From: Ascaphus truei
Lineage: Eukaryota; Chordata; Amphibia; Anura; Ascaphidae
Reading direction: 5' to 3'
Length of the DNA stretch: 64,000 bases
Assembly: GCA_036426205.1 (NCBI GenBank)
Contig: CM071570.1
Location: 54,271,087 to 54,335,086, forward strand
In this document: positions 1-11,055 of the stretch, piece by piece
Layout of the letters: every line of letters starts with the position of its first letter
Position numbering within the stretch: the first letter of the stretch is position 1
Notes under the pieces: generated by a model
The model's database searches: none
The model's input: only the letters and a program-made list of their open reading frames with translations
Told to the model about the DNA's origin: nothing
Translations under genes and position numbers: made by a program

Positions 1-1059
1 TCACTGGGGTTAGCTATGTGAGTCCGTGGATTATATGGGTGGGAGGGAGAGGGGTAGGGAGTAGAGTGGGGGTGGGAAGGAAGGTGGGAGAGGAGGTAGA
101 AGGGGGCGAGAGAGTGGTGGTCTGGTAAGATGGGGTGGTCTGGAAGGGAGTTGGTTGAGGGGGTGCATTGTGTGTCTGGGTCAGTGCCGCCCTGCAGGGG
201 GGGGGGTTGAAACTAAACTTTTCCTTTTTTAAAAACCTCATTTTAAATAACATATTAAAAATATACTACTAACTTGTAACTATGTAACTCACAGCCTCAT
301 AGCCATCTAAACATATATATAACTCTATGCTAACAGACCCTTCTGGGGGGGGTGGCACTTTCAACAATTCAACCGCCATTCAACCGGAGGCCAGGGGGTG
401 GTTGTGGCAAAACTCGGGGGAGAGGTCAACAGCCTCAATTTCACCCCTTACCTCTGAATAGAACCCTCCGGGCACTCCTGATCAGGGTGGGTCCGATCCC
501 GTCCAGCGTGTGGGGATCTCTGCCGCCGCGTGGGAGGGTGGGGGCGAAAGCGAATCTAAGCCTGTCACGGGGGGAATGGGTATCTCAGCGAGATCTCCAC
601 TCGTTGCTCGCTTGATCTACGTCAGTCCGTTGGTCCTCCGTTCCCGCTGGCGTATAATTCCCAGGGCATCCGGTTCTGGGTAAGTTATGTTTAGGAGAGT
701 TCTATTCTTGGGGGGAGGAGCATGACGAAGGATGGGCATGGTCTTTGTTTGCCCGCTGGGTTGAGTCCTACCGTGACGGCTGCTAACGTGCTCTGGTTGT
801 TCGATCAGCTGTGGGTTCTGCGTCTCGGGGGTAATTATCTGGCTTTGCTTGCTTTCCGCACAGGCTTCAGAGCATCTCATCGGGGGGGATCTTCAGTCTC
901 TGCCTACGACAGGCCCGATTTCTCCGTGGGCCAGATGTGTTGTAGGGGGGGTCAGTCCCAGAGTCCGCCATCTGAGGTACGCTGCGTCCGGATAAGCGGA
1001 TATAGTTATTCCTTTATGGGGTATAATCTCAGTCAAGGGACCCCCACGTAGACTTTATT
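1..1059. other. GC-rich non-coding stretch beside the L1 relic
   Basis: G-rich on the plus strand with several runs of G or C. Short open frames of under 110 codons on both strands show no motif I recognise. It lies on the 3' side of the minus-strand L1-type ORF1 relic that follows, so it may be the decayed continuation of that LINE (ORF1/ORF2 junction), but I could not align it to RT or endonuclease blocks. Confidence 0.3.
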
Positions 1060-1756
1060 CCTGTTTCTCTTATGAGCAGGTGTTCAATGTGCCTCAACTC
1101 TTTGGCTACGGTCGATCGTTTCTTTTAACTTACCTACTGTAGACTTGTTGTTCTGTCCCGAATCTGACCGTGGCCTTCTCCGGACGGCATTTTATCTTTT
1201 CTTTAGTCCGGTAGATATCTACTGCTTCGGACGACCACGTCTCTTCTCCCGTGTTGTGTGTACGAATCCGAAGGCCTAGCGCGGGTGGCACTGGTCAGAG
1301 TATTCGAGGTGCCTACTTTCCTCAAAGTCTCGCAGAACAGAGGTGGAAGAATTCCTCTGAGGTATCTCTGAGTGGCCTGGGAGACCGCGTCTTCCGCCAC
1401 CCCCCCGTTTATTTGAGTTTTGCGGCGGGTGTGGTTCTTGATACTCGCTCTGATGTCATCCTGTACGAGCGCGTACCCCTCCGCTCCCCCGCGGTGGATT
1501 TCTATGTTCAGTGCACTCTTGATGTTTAGGCGCCTCCACCTTACTTCCATTGTCACGGGTTTCTTTTCGTTGGCCTTGAATGTCCTGTTTTAGGCTCGTC
1601 CACCGCCTCGCGCAGGTTAGACTGCAGATCGGTAGATTTTATTGTGTAATCCTTAAGAGTCTTTGTTATCCCTTCTCCTCCCGTGGCGGCGTTTCCTGCA
1701 GCTGGTCTCGCTCCGTGCGCGAGACTTTTGCTCCCGACGCCGGCGGGAGGCGCCAT
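1060..1756 (-). pseudogene. L1-type LINE ORF1 (RNA-binding chaperone) relic
   Basis: ORF1 proteins of L1-type retrotransposons bind element RNA and trimerise through a coiled coil. On the minus strand, starting near 1756, the frame reads MAPPAGVGSKS and then a KSTDLQSNLREAVDE segment like the start of the coiled coil. After stops and frame changes it gives a KNHTRRKTQINGG...YLRGI block, which resembles the ENRSRRNN-IRG RRM entry of L1 ORF1. Then come a RARPSD...RRDVVVRSSRY block and KEKIKCRPEKATVRF, matching the family pattern R-x-H-R, RDVIVR, KE-I-AAR, I-F. At least three frame changes and several stops make it non-functional. Assignment rests on block order and spacing only; other non-LTR ORF1s are possible. 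Confidence 0.5.
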
Positions 1757-2732
1757 CTTGTTTTTTTTTTCTTCGAGCTCGAGTCGGAGCTTTGTTTCGC
1801 CGGTGGAAATACTTTGTTACCCCCTGTCCGGGCTGGTTTTCGACTTGTGGACATGCCTTATGGTTTGGGGTTTGCTTCATATGTTTTGTCGTCGTCCGGT
1901 GAATTCGGGGTAAATCTTATTGATTGGTTTGCACATTAGTGTCTCAGGGCGCTCCTCTTACCCTTCCGTCTCGTCGACGTCATCGACAACCCCATACAAC
2001 AATTTTATTGGCCAGTGCCCCTGGTGTAAAAGTGGGTGTGATGTCACTGTGGCGAAGCGATAGCCTCCAAGCGCATAAAAAAGAGTGGGCAAATGGTAAT
2101 TTTCAGAAAAGTTGAGAAGCTTGGGTTAATAAGCATTTGAAAGTTGTAGTATGACATCAAAAAAGAGCACTACTCAGGGTTGCAGATCTGGTGGGTGCCT
2201 GGAACTGCCATTCACTCTGTGCGTAAAGTGCATGGACATTCCGCCGTACTTACGACCTCTTTTTAAGAGCTGATTCTCTGCGGGATTCCGTCCGACATAT
2301 ATGTGCCAGGTGGGCACAAAGAAAGGAAATGGGGATCATTAAATACTCTGCTCATCAACCGGGCGGGCGTATTGAAAACGTGGGTGTGTAGATGAGCTGC
2401 AAGGGTTGAACTCCTTTAAGTCTCCTGCTAGGAGATCCAAGCTTTTCCGTCGCTAATGCATCAGTTATATTGGTCAGATGAGATTTGTGAACTTCACAAA
2501 TAACTCACCTACAAAGCACTACATTTATTGAATACAAGCCCTTCATGAGTATAGAGAACCTTGAAACAAGGAAAGTTGTGTGGTGGTTGGTTATAACTAT
2601 TCATATCACAAAAGACCCTTCAGTACTTGCAAAAACCCCTTTTTCAAAAAATGCAAGAACAGATACTTGTTTCTTTATATATCGTCCATCACCCAATAGG
2701 TTTCTCCCCTTGGTGTCACACCCCCAAACTAT
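1757..2732. other. Unassigned region upstream of the L1 relic
   Basis: The first 200 bases continue GC-rich toward the probable LINE 5' end and include a run of T followed by a purine-rich segment. From about 2110 the sequence becomes ordinary AT-rich DNA. I see no coding signal, inverted termini or tandem structure. Confidence 0.3.
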
Positions 2733-2845
2733 ATATATTATATAAATATTATATATATATCATTATCATATATATATAGATACTTCTATATTCATCTATA
2801 TATATAATCTATAATATATATAGAATATATATATTTAGTAAACAG
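2733..2845. repeat. AT-rich imperfect palindromic TATA repeat
   Basis: Alternating TA/AT with interspersed GATA and TCTA steps. It can fold back on itself over most of its length. A similar block lies at 3475-3560. Probably simple-sequence DNA that grew from the tail of a mobile element. Confidence 0.6.
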
Positions 2846-3349
2846 TGTTCGCAAACCTACTACATTTGCCGCCCGGGCAGTGTATTTAACATCGTGCGAG
2901 CTCCTATGTGCCCATCAGGCATAAACGTTTGGTTACTGAGGTGGCGAGTAGAATTTTTTTTTGTGCGAGTATATTTTTTTGGTGTGTCAACCACCTGTGT
3001 GTGTTTGTGTGTGTGTGTGTGTTGTGGTGATGGTATATAATATATTAATCTATTATCCTACTATCTCTGACTATACTTATCTCCCAACCTGAAACCTTGT
3101 GTGCCCACTAAACCACTCATAGCTATACCCGCTATAAAAGATATAATAAACACACTACCCTGTCACAGTTGGAAACAATAAAAATAAAAAGTATTAGGTA
3201 TGCATTAGAACAAAATAAAACACAATAGGCAACAAAAAGAAAGTGCCAGCAAAAGAATCTATTATTGAAAAGTATACAAATCCTCAAAAAATACTCCAAG
3301 CTTCAATCCAAAGAGCTCTGCAACCCTGACCAGGCGAATTAACAACCCA

Positions 3350-3560
3350 CTTCGCTTGACGATTCTCAACACACAAAAAAAACAGGCGCACTCATATGCG
3401 TAAAAAGTCAACAGGTTTTGGAATGAAGGCTTTTACAAATACACACTCTAAGTGCGCCGTGTTTTTTTTGTGTTTATATATAATATATAGATATATCTAT
3501 CTATATATATATATAATTATATCACTATATATATATTAATATATCTATATGTTTGTCCAG
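3350..3560. repeat. Small inverted pair (GGCGCACT-type termini) plus AT-rich tail
   Basis: A CAACACACAAAAAAAACAGG-type segment with GGCGCACT near 3370-3400 is matched in inverted orientation near 3450-3475 (AGTGCGCC followed by GTGTTTTTTTTGTG). The spacer is about 55 bases. An A-rich block followed by GGCGCAC also begins the perfect palindrome at 12388, so both may be termini of one retroelement class. A TA-rich simple repeat follows at 3475-3560. Confidence 0.4.
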
Positions 3561-4282
3561 ATTTTACTTGCACTACACTATATTGGCACCCAAAACCTTG
3601 CCACACAGCACCAGTTATAACCCCACAGCACTTGCCTTAGCATTGGATGGCATCCACATCAATTCACCAGATATAATCCCACATCTTCCACTCCCCCGTT
3701 TTTCTGAGTGCTTGCTTGCTTTCCCTCGTTTTTCACTGTCTGCTTCTCCTTGTTTTTTCAACAACACACAAGACACAGCGCAGGGTTTTTTTCTGTCATG
3801 TGCTCCCTCTCTCCCCATCTTTCTTTTTCCATCCATAGTAGCATCATGCTCCTTTGTCTCTCTTTTGCTGTATCTATTTTACTTTTACTCTCTCTCCTCT
3901 CTCACTCTCACCCTGCCCCTGTCTTGCTTTTTCCATAATATTCTCCATTCTCTCAGAATCTTTCTCACACTCTATTCAGCTCCGCTTAATAAATAGCCAC
4001 CATGATGCATGTGGTGGCACTGGCACCCAGCGAAACGTTGTGTTGTCTTTGTACCCTAATTTTCAAATTGTTGCCAATTCCAAATGCTACCTCCTGCCCC
4101 CTGAGGCAGCAAAACTACTGTGGTCTGTGGAATATTGGATTCAGATTTCAGAACTAATTGCAGTCTACTCTGCAGAGTGCCGGGGCCTATTTCGCAGAGA
4201 GTGCTGCTGCCTGCGTCTTCACTCTTCAGCAGTCTCTCTGAACTGTGAGCCAGCGCAAATTGACGACGAGTCAGAGGAGGCG
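3561..4282. other. Pyrimidine-rich non-coding stretch
   Basis: Plus strand rich in CT from about 3660 to 3970. Its open frames (for example 3553-3996) give Ser/Leu/Phe-rich translations as expected from pyrimidine-rich DNA and match no family I know. A GCGAAACG segment near 4031 resembles part of a hammerhead but lacks the rest of the core. Confidence 0.35.
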
Positions 4283-4735
4283 GGAGCATGATGGGCGGGA
4301 GGCCGCATGATGAGTGTGGAGGTCAGAGTCGGACCATGATTGGTCCGACTCAGGACTGGGTCAGCAAGGGACGGCGGCGGCTCTCTTTGGTATCGCTCAG
4401 CTACCAATGAGTGGACTTGTTGGCACCGGCGCCGCTGCAGTGCAATGGCGGGCCCGGCCGCGGCACAGATTGGTCCGACTTGGGAGTGAGGCGGCTCTCA
4501 TTGGTAGGTAGTGATACCAATGTGAGCCGCCTCACTCCCGAGTGCTACCAATGACAGTGCGCTGCGCTGCGCTTCCTCCTGCATAGCACCGTAGGCTAGC
4601 CTACCACTAGCTGCCTGTCGTAGCGCCAGGGGGACCCACTCACCTCCGGTCCTCCCGGAGTCTGTTTTTGGCGTTTATAGCGCCGTTAACATACTGTACG
4701 GCGCCATAAATGCCAAAAACAGTCCGGGACTGTGA
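4283..4735. repeat. Cluster of GC-rich fold-back elements
   Basis: Three hairpins are directly visible. An 11-bp perfect arm GAGTCGGACCA occurs at 4326-4336 and 4341-4351. A 25-bp arm with one mismatch occurs at 4482-4506 and 4515-4539 (GGGAGTGAGGCGGCTC type). A 26-bp arm occurs at 4661-4686 and 4698-4723 (core TTTTTGGCGTTTATAGCGCC). The motif GATTGGTCCGACT appears in two of them. This is consistent with GC-rich non-autonomous DNA transposons (MITEs), but no target duplication could be assigned. Confidence 0.6.
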
Positions 4736-5194
4736 GTGATCCAGGCAAGCGCCTCCCCTTGCCCCCTCCTGCAGACGCCCTAGGGTCATTTCTGTAGCCT
4801 GGTCTTTTTCCTGTGGCTAGCTACACTTATTAGTGTCCCACTCAAAACTGCCTTGCGTGCCTCCCATAGGTTGGTCTGCAGTACCTCTTAGAGTTGCGTT
4901 GATCTCTTCTGATGTATGCGAAAGCACCTCAGGGACTCATAACGTGCAGTTTACCCTCCATGAGGGAGACCTGCCTTGTGGTAGTATATTTATAAGTCTA
5001 GTGTTCTCCTCATACTCTGGTCTGACCACGTTATTGGGAAGATCTGTGCCTCTGCTTGTGAGCTGATGTTCTCTGTCCACAAATAGGTAGTCTATGCGTG
5101 AATAGGAGCTGTGAACTGCAAAAAAAGTGTAGTCGCGCTTCTGGGGGTGTTCAATTCTCCATGTGTCAATCTGGCCTGCTTGCATTTGTCACTG
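4736..5194. other. Unassigned spacer
   Basis: Mixed-composition DNA between the fold-back cluster and the 3' end of the LINE. No coding block or repeat structure recognised. Confidence 0.3.
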
Positions 5195-6625
5195 TGTTGT
5201 ATGTATGTCGTTATTTATATATCACCATTAATGTACATAGCGCTTCACAGCAGTAATACACGTGACAATCATATAAATAGCAAATAATACAAATAAAACA
5301 ATGGGAATAAGTTCTTCAGACAGAAAGTAACATTTAGGAAAAGGAGTCTCACTGCTCCGAAGAGCTTACAATCTAATTGTTAGGTAGGAAGAACGTACAG
5401 ACACAGTTCTTGGTAAGTGCGTCTGCAGGGGGCCAAGGTTTATGTATGAGGTGTTAAGTATCAGCCACAGAGCTACTCATATGCTTCATTAAGCAGGTGT
5501 GTTTTAAGGTAGTTCTTAAAGGTGGATAGAGAGGATGCTAGTCGGATATTGAGGGGAAGGGCATTCCAGAGGTGTGGGGCAGTCAGCGAGAAGGATTTAA
5601 GGCAGGAGAGGACTTTAGATACAAAAGGGGTAGAGAGAAAGACATCCTTGAGCAGAACGCAAGAGTCGAGATGGTGTATAGTGAGGAATTAGGGCTGAGA
5701 TGTAAGGAGGCGCAGAAGAGTGTAAAGCTTTAAAAGTGAGGAGGAGAATTGAGTGTGTGATACGGGATTTGATAATAAGCCAGGAGAGTGATTTCAGCAG
5801 GGGAGATGCTGAGACAGATTTAGGAAAGAGTAGAGTGATTCTGGCAGCAGCGTTTAGGATAGATTGTAGGGGAGATAGGCGAGAGGCAGGAAGGCCAGAC
5901 AGCAGTAAGTTACAGTAATTGAGACGGGACAGAATGAGGGCCTGTTTCAGAGTTTTAGCAGTCGAGCAACAGGAAAAGGCGTATCTGTGTAATATTGCGG
6001 AGGAAAAACGTCAGGTTTTAGCTACCTTTTGAATGTGAGAGAGGAGTATAGTGTGACCCCTAGGCAGCGTGCTTGTGCTACTGGATGAATGATAGTACTT
6101 CCAACAGTAATGTGGAAGGGCCAGGTTTGGGAGGAAATATGAGGAGCTCCGTTTTTTACATCTTAAGTTTAAGTCTGCGGAGAGACATTTAGAAACTTTG
6201 ATTTGTGTCATCAGCATAGAGGTGTTATTTGAACACGAGATTTGATTAGGTCACCTAGAGCGTGTGTGAAAAGAAAAGGATGTCCCAGGACAGAGCCCTG
6301 GGGTACCCCCACAGAGACATTGATAGAGGAGGAAGTGTTGGCAAAAAAGATACTGAAAGTACGATTGGAGTGGTAGGAGGAGATCCAGGATAGAGCTTTG
6401 TTATGAATACCAAAAGTGTGAAGAGGGTGGTCCCCTGTATCAAATACTGCAGAGAGGTCGAGTAATATAAGCAGAGTCTAATGACCTCTGTCTTTGGCAG
6501 CATGGAGGTCATTAGTTCTTTTAGTGAGGGCTGTTTCCTCTGGAGTGAGTAGTGCTCCCGGATCTTTTGTCCCTGTTTAATTCTCAACTTTGTTCTGACT
6601 AGGATGGGGTCCATGGCTACATTGA
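5195..6625 (-). pseudogene. L2/CR1-group non-LTR retrotransposon, RT 3' half and 3' tail
   Basis: Target-primed non-LTR retrotransposon. On the minus strand near 6500-6300, frames combine to [14 protein letters not shown], then [15 protein letters not shown], then [12 protein letters not shown], the classical blocks of CR1/L2-group reverse transcriptase (D-x-SAAFDTVDH, PQGSVLGP). The LYADDT catalytic block sits at 6207-6218 (minus) and is intact. Several frameshifts and stops separate these blocks. The C-terminal region (near 5450-5600) reads like the usual FK-SLKTHLF tail. The 3' end is at about 5199-5260, with AAGCGCTATGTACATTAATG and a TATATAAATAA tail, then TACA units. The same tail occurs on the plus strand at 44805-44885, which confirms the 3' terminus. 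Confidence 0.8.
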
Positions 6626-7890
6626 AGGCACCCCAGTGCGTGAGTGAACAGATATAGTGTGGTGCTCCCTGCCTATTTGTTTGAGAATGTGTCAGAGGAC
6701 CTATGGGTAAGGCGAAAGATAGAAATATATATTTAGGTTTACATTAATAGCACAGCGGGAATTAACTGAATGATAATTAGAACGACCTGAGTAACATTGA
6801 GAAAGAACTGCATAATAAGTTTAGCAAGAGAAAAAAACATTAACGTCTAACTTGGGCAGTGAACTGAACACATACTCGGTCATATCCCAGAAATAGGTGC
6901 ATGACAGAGTGACAGAAACTCATATAAAATACCGCCTCGAATGTGAGCACTTTGCCAACTTGCTATATGGAAGCTGGCCCCCCAGCACAGCACAACAAGC
7001 TTTTGTGCTTTGTGTACAACCTGTGGGGCTAATTCCCCATTGCGGGATGTTGGTGATGCTGGTCCCACTGAAGCTACTAATTTGTTGTGATATGGGAGCC
7101 ATGATTGCCAGCAAGGCCTTACCACTGCGTGGGGAACCAACCAGGCCTCGGAACCAGCCACGGGTTGCCCGTAGGTGCTGTGAGGATTGGGGGTGCGAGA
7201 GCAAGGAAGCGGGAACGCTATTCCCCGAAGGGTGGAGCAAACTCACGACCACTACCCCTAACAATCATGAGGACACTAATGCCCCAGACAAAGCATGATC
7301 GTTGTATATTTGTGCCCTGTGTCATGGTGGCTCCCGACAGGCCTGCTGACCATGGTGAACCATCCAATTGTGACTTTTTTGGGAGATTTGTGGGAATCCC
7401 CGGCAAGGTGTTCCGGCCCTGGCCGCACCCCGTTGACTCTGCTCATTCCCGTGGCTTGGTGAGGCCTCCGGTTAGCCCAAGGCTGTTCAGCAGATCTCCA
7501 GGGTTTTAGCCGCTCTTGTCATTCCTTCTTTTGTGACCAGCAGGCGAAAGGGATACCCCCCACATCTACTTGATGCTGCACCTTCTCAGTGCCTCCATCA
7601 CTGGCCGTAGGTCCCGGCATCTTGAAAAGGTCTAGGGGAGAGGTCAGCGTACAGCTGGAATGAATGTCCATCCAGGGTCTGAGCCAAGTGTGTGTGGGCT
7701 GTTGACATGGCTATCTCCTTGGTTGAGGAATCGTGACAGCAGGCAATAACATCCTGCAGCTGTTCAGTCCGTTGGACGTCCTTGTAGGAACAATGAAATT
7801 GTCCAAATGGTATTTTATCTAACCATTATTTATGATCATTACTACAGACGAAACAACGAGTATTCTAAAGCTTGCCTTAAACTTGCCCGG
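6626..7890. other. Unassigned region
   Basis: No RT, transposase or splice-flanked coding block recognised. Open frames around 6880-7510 on both strands overlap each other and look like chance frames in moderately GC-rich DNA. Confidence 0.3.
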
Positions 7891-8117
7891 TTAGATTCTG
7901 GGTATGTGCTGGGTGTAACCTGGCTAAGGCAAGTTTAAGGCATTTCTGCATTGAGTAATGACCCATCAGATTAACACAGCAGGGGTCCCTGGCAGTCCCC
8001 AATTCAGTTTGAATGGGACTGCCAGGGACCCCCGCTGTTAATCTGATGGGCCATTAGTCAATGCAGAAATGCCTTAAACTTGCCTTAAACAAGACCCAGC
8101 ATGTACCTGGGTCTTTT
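7891..8117. mobile_element. Palindromic MITE with long inverted repeats
   Basis: Left arm about 7925-7999 and right arm about 8015-8088 are near-perfect inverted repeats of about 75 bp (TAAGGCAAGTTTAAGGCATT against its complement). Weaker pairing extends outward to GATTCTGGGTATGTGCTGGG and its partner near 8092-8112. The inner part holds the dispersed GATTAACACAGC / GCTGTTAATC hairpin also seen at 10258, 46688, 47222 and 60743. No transposase is present; it would need one in trans. Confidence 0.75.
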
Positions 8118-8689
8118 TGACGATTGCCACAGGTTTGTGTTAGAATAACCGTCGGCACTACAGTAGAAGCGTCTAGCTATTACATGACAAGTTTTCAAAT
8201 GAACAGCCATCTTAATGTTCAATTCACAATCCATAGACAAAAGGTCTAAATACAACAGAATTTACATGTATAGTAAAAGTGAAAAACAAACTCTTCAATG
8301 CTTCAATATTCTTCCATAAGTAACATTTACTGCCCTTGATATGGCGATATGCAGCTGCCATAAATCTCAACGGTTTCAATTTTGGTGAAATTTTACTGTC
8401 AATGTGTGGGTAAGACTGTTTCCTGAGGCTACTAAAAATTACCACTATTTATTCGGGGAAGGGTGAGTAAAGAGAATATAAAATAAAATGTGTAATAAGT
8501 GCATCTTTAAATCCCTAAAAATAAATGTTTTCCCAAACTGTGGCACAAATACCACAGGGGCTACTCAATACTCACCTGATGTTCAGGTTGGTGTAGGAGA
8601 GAGAACAGAAACTAATACAAAGACGTTTTACAGTTGAACTTGGGCAGGCAAATTATTGGAGATGAGGAAAAGGGTATTAAATACATTAT
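8118..8689. other. Unassigned AT-rich spacer
   Basis: Ordinary AT-rich sequence. The short frame at 8224-8445 (minus) has no recognisable domain. Confidence 0.3.
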
Positions 8690-10145
8690 TTACATTATTT
8701 GCCTCTGTATGTGCCAAAGAGGCGTCTATTGCAACATTATATTTGATATTCAAGGACTCCATTTCCACAGGGTCAGTACCACAAGATTGGCGTAAATCAC
8801 AGGTGGTGCCTATCTTTAAAAATGGAGCTAGATCACAACCAGGGAATTACAGACCTGTAAGCCTGACATCAATAGTGGGGGAAGCTACTTGAAAGTATAA
8901 TATGGGATAATATCCAGGAATACCTAATGGATAACAAAATTATTAGTAATGGTCAGCATGGATTTATGAAGGATAGGGTGTGCCAAACTAAACGTATTAG
9001 TTTCTTTTGAAGAGGTAAGTAGGAATGTATACCAGGGTAATGCAGTTGATTTTTTATTTTATTTTTGCAAAGGCTTTTGATACGATGCCACACGAGATTA
9101 GTGTACAAAATAAAGGTAAAACTATTTTCACCTGGATTGAAGACTGGTTTTAGAATGGACAACAGACTTGACCTAAATGGAACCTTTTTAGATTGGGCTA
9201 AAGTTGTAAGTAGTGTACCGCAAAGGTTCTGTATTGGGACCACTGCTTTATAACTTGTTTAATAATGGCTTTCAGGTTAGCATAGAGAGCAAAATCTCTA
9301 TCTTTGCTGATGACACTAAATTTGTGTAAGGTAGTAAAATCAGAGCAGGATGTAATTTCTCTCCAGAAGGACTTGGATAGACTAGAAACATGGGCAGGTA
9401 AATGGCAGATGTTTAATATAGATAAATGTAAGGTTATGCATTTGGAAAACAGGAATAAACAAGCCACTTAAAATTAAAAATTAAATGGGGAACAATTGGG
9501 TCAATCCTTGATGGCGAAGGATTTAGGAGTGCTTGTAGATGGCAGGCTTAGCAATAGTGCCCAATGTCGGGCAGTAGCTGAAAAGTTAAATAAGATCTTT
9601 TCTTCCATTAAACATGGTATGAATGAAAGGGAAGAAAGCAAAATGATGCCACTGTGTATAAATTATTAGTAATATCACGCCTTGAATACGAGTACAGTTT
9701 TGGGCACCACTCCATAAAAAAAATACATTATGAAACTAGACAAAATGCAGAAGTCAGCAAATTTAAAATAGGGGATGGAAAACCTGACTAAGGCTACGCT
9801 TATAGTGCAGGTGACAAGACCACGTGACATCAGTCGTCGCGGTTGTAATAGCGATTCCTGCACTATGGTGCAAGAGACGAGGGCGACTGGGGGCATGGCC
9901 GTGAGCGGTTCACCCTCATTGGCTGTACCACTGACGTCACGCGGCGATCGCTGAAAAGGTAAAAATGCTTTGACTATCGGCGATCGCAACCACTCTGTCG
10001 CTCTGCAGCGCCGTCTGCATGTACTTGCTACGGAGCTGCGCGATGTCGTTGTAGCCAGTACTATAAGCACAGCCTAACAAGGAGAAACTAGCTACATTAG
10101 ATTTGTTTACATTAGAAAAGAGGCGTGTACGAAGATCTGATAGAT
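8690..10145 (+). pseudogene. CR1-type LINE reverse transcriptase, interrupted by a MITE
   Basis: Plus-strand RT fragment of a CR1-clade non-LTR retrotransposon. Blocks in order: SISTGSVPQDWRKSQVVPIF then NYRPVSLTSIVG (8750-8885), ISNGQHGFMKDRVCQT (8940-8990), a block resembling GTFLDWAKVVSSVPQ (9180-9225), the FADDT catalytic block at 9303-9317 (intact), the KWQM.N..KCKVMH region (9400-9440), LEYEYSFGHHSIK-like FWAPLHKK (9690-9720), and after the nested MITE, LATLDLFTLEKRR (10085-10125). Frameshifts and stops occur throughout. The MITE at 9792-10074 sits between GMENLT and KEKL; removing it and one TAA restores continuity, so the LINE predates the MITE. Confidence 0.85.
9792..10074. mobile_element. 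PIF/Harbinger-type MITE with TAA target duplication
   Basis: 283 bp flanked by TAA at 9789-9791 and 10075-10077. Terminal inverted repeats begin GGCTACGCTTATAGTGC on the left and, read inward on the other strand, GGCTGTGCTTATAGTAC on the right (14 of 17 match). A 3-bp TWA duplication with termini starting GG is typical of PIF/Harbinger. It is CpG-rich inside and has no coding capacity. It is inserted into the CR1 LINE. Confidence 0.85.
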
Positions 10146-10257
10146 ACAAGTGACTGCATCTGTAGTTATCAGCTGCTGTAGAGCATGTGCTGGTACAAAG
10201 TGTGCAAAGCGCTGACCGTCTGCGGCGCAGTGTATAGCAGGTGGTAATGGTCCATCG

Positions 10258-10660
10258 GGATTAACACAGCGCGGGTCCTGCTTCTGAATGGGACTCACGC
10301 TATGTGAATCCTACCGGGCTGCATCAGTCTGTAAGAGACGCACAAAAAGAGTGAAACAATCGGTCACTCTCCCTGCACGCCTCTAACAGGCAATCGCGCA
10401 ACTTTTATTTTATTTTAATAACACAGTATTGGAGCTGGGAGTCTCCGAAGCTGAACCACATTAATTTCAGCCCCGGGGACCCCCTGCTTCCCAAGTTACA
10501 GGCCCTGGTATGGGGTGCCAGTATCTCCGCCACGTTTAAATTCTCCCGCGTCACGGCCCACGTAACTGGGACATTTAAACAATGCAGGGATATACCGGCA
10601 CCCTGCAGCTTAATTTTATGAGCTTCAGCTCCAGAGATCCCCTGCTTCAATACTGTTATT
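10258..10660. repeat. Dispersed hairpin pair: GGATTAAC family and GAGCTGAA family
   Basis: At 10258-10300 there is a GGATTAACACAGCGCGGGTC segment with CTGAATGGGACTC, the left part of a hairpin family seen at 7972, 46688, 47222 and 60743. At 10435-10655 there are two outward copies of a second family (GGAGCTG...CCGAAGCTGAACC and CAGCTTAATTTTATGAGC...TCCCCTGCTTC), related to 49990-50080 and 60520-60610. The two families lie near each other here and again at 60.5-60.8 kb. Confidence 0.6.
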
Positions 10661-10723
10661 TAAATAAAATAAAAGCAGCTTCATTGCCTTAGCGGCAAGA
10701 CGCTAAGGCAATGAAAGGGTTAA

Positions 10724-11055
10724 GTTCAGGATAGAGAAAGCGGTGCAACTCCCATGCAGATAAAAATCACAGACCAGGGTAAGTACACTCTAGTGAAGCT
10801 TTAAAGACACCCCACAGCCCCCAAAACCCACTCTGACGCGTTTCGCACGTACACCGTGCTTTGTCAAAGAGAACATAAACAGTAGAAGGAAAAACGACTT
10901 AAAATACCCATCAAACCCTGCGTTAAACCAATAGCAACTCGGCACAGAGTGGGTTTTGGGGGTATGGGGTGTCATTAAAGCTTCACTAGAGTGTACTTAC
11001 CCTGGTTTGTGATTCTTATCTGCGTGGGAGTTGCACCGCTTTCTCTATCCTGAAC
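10724..11055. mobile_element. Inverted Penelope-type terminal repeats
   Basis: Arms of about 111 bp at 10724-10835 and 10945-11055 are inverted copies (GTTCAGGATAGAGAAAGCGG and its complement). The 109-base spacer starts with a hammerhead-like motif on the minus strand. The architecture, a ribozyme at the junction of tail-to-tail terminal repeats, matches Penelope-like element pLTRs and recurs at 31.0, 60.9 and 62.6 kb. A separate 13-bp perfect hairpin (CATTGCCTTAGCG) is at 10682-10713 just outside. Confidence 0.65.
10827..10872 (-). ncRNA. Degenerate hammerhead ribozyme motif
   Basis: Minus strand, 5' to 3': stem I strand CUCU; core UUGACAA in place of CUGANGA (C3 to U and G8 to A); stem II GCACG with loop GUGUA and CGUGC; GAAA; palindromic stem III ACGCGU; cleavage base C17; and stem I partner AGAG. 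Stems are intact but G8, the general-acid position, is lost, so cleavage should be abolished. G8 to A lies in a CpG context, consistent with methylation decay. Confidence 0.6.

Noticed and set aside
3553..3996. 147-codon plus-strand frame
   Set aside because: Composition (Ser, Leu, Phe, Pro) simply reflects a pyrimidine-rich tract.
4015..4050. Hammerhead-like GCGAAACG with a possible CUGG/CCAG stem II
   Set aside because: The sequence where CUGANGA should be reads GUGGUGG, with three invariant positions wrong, and no stem I pairing was found.
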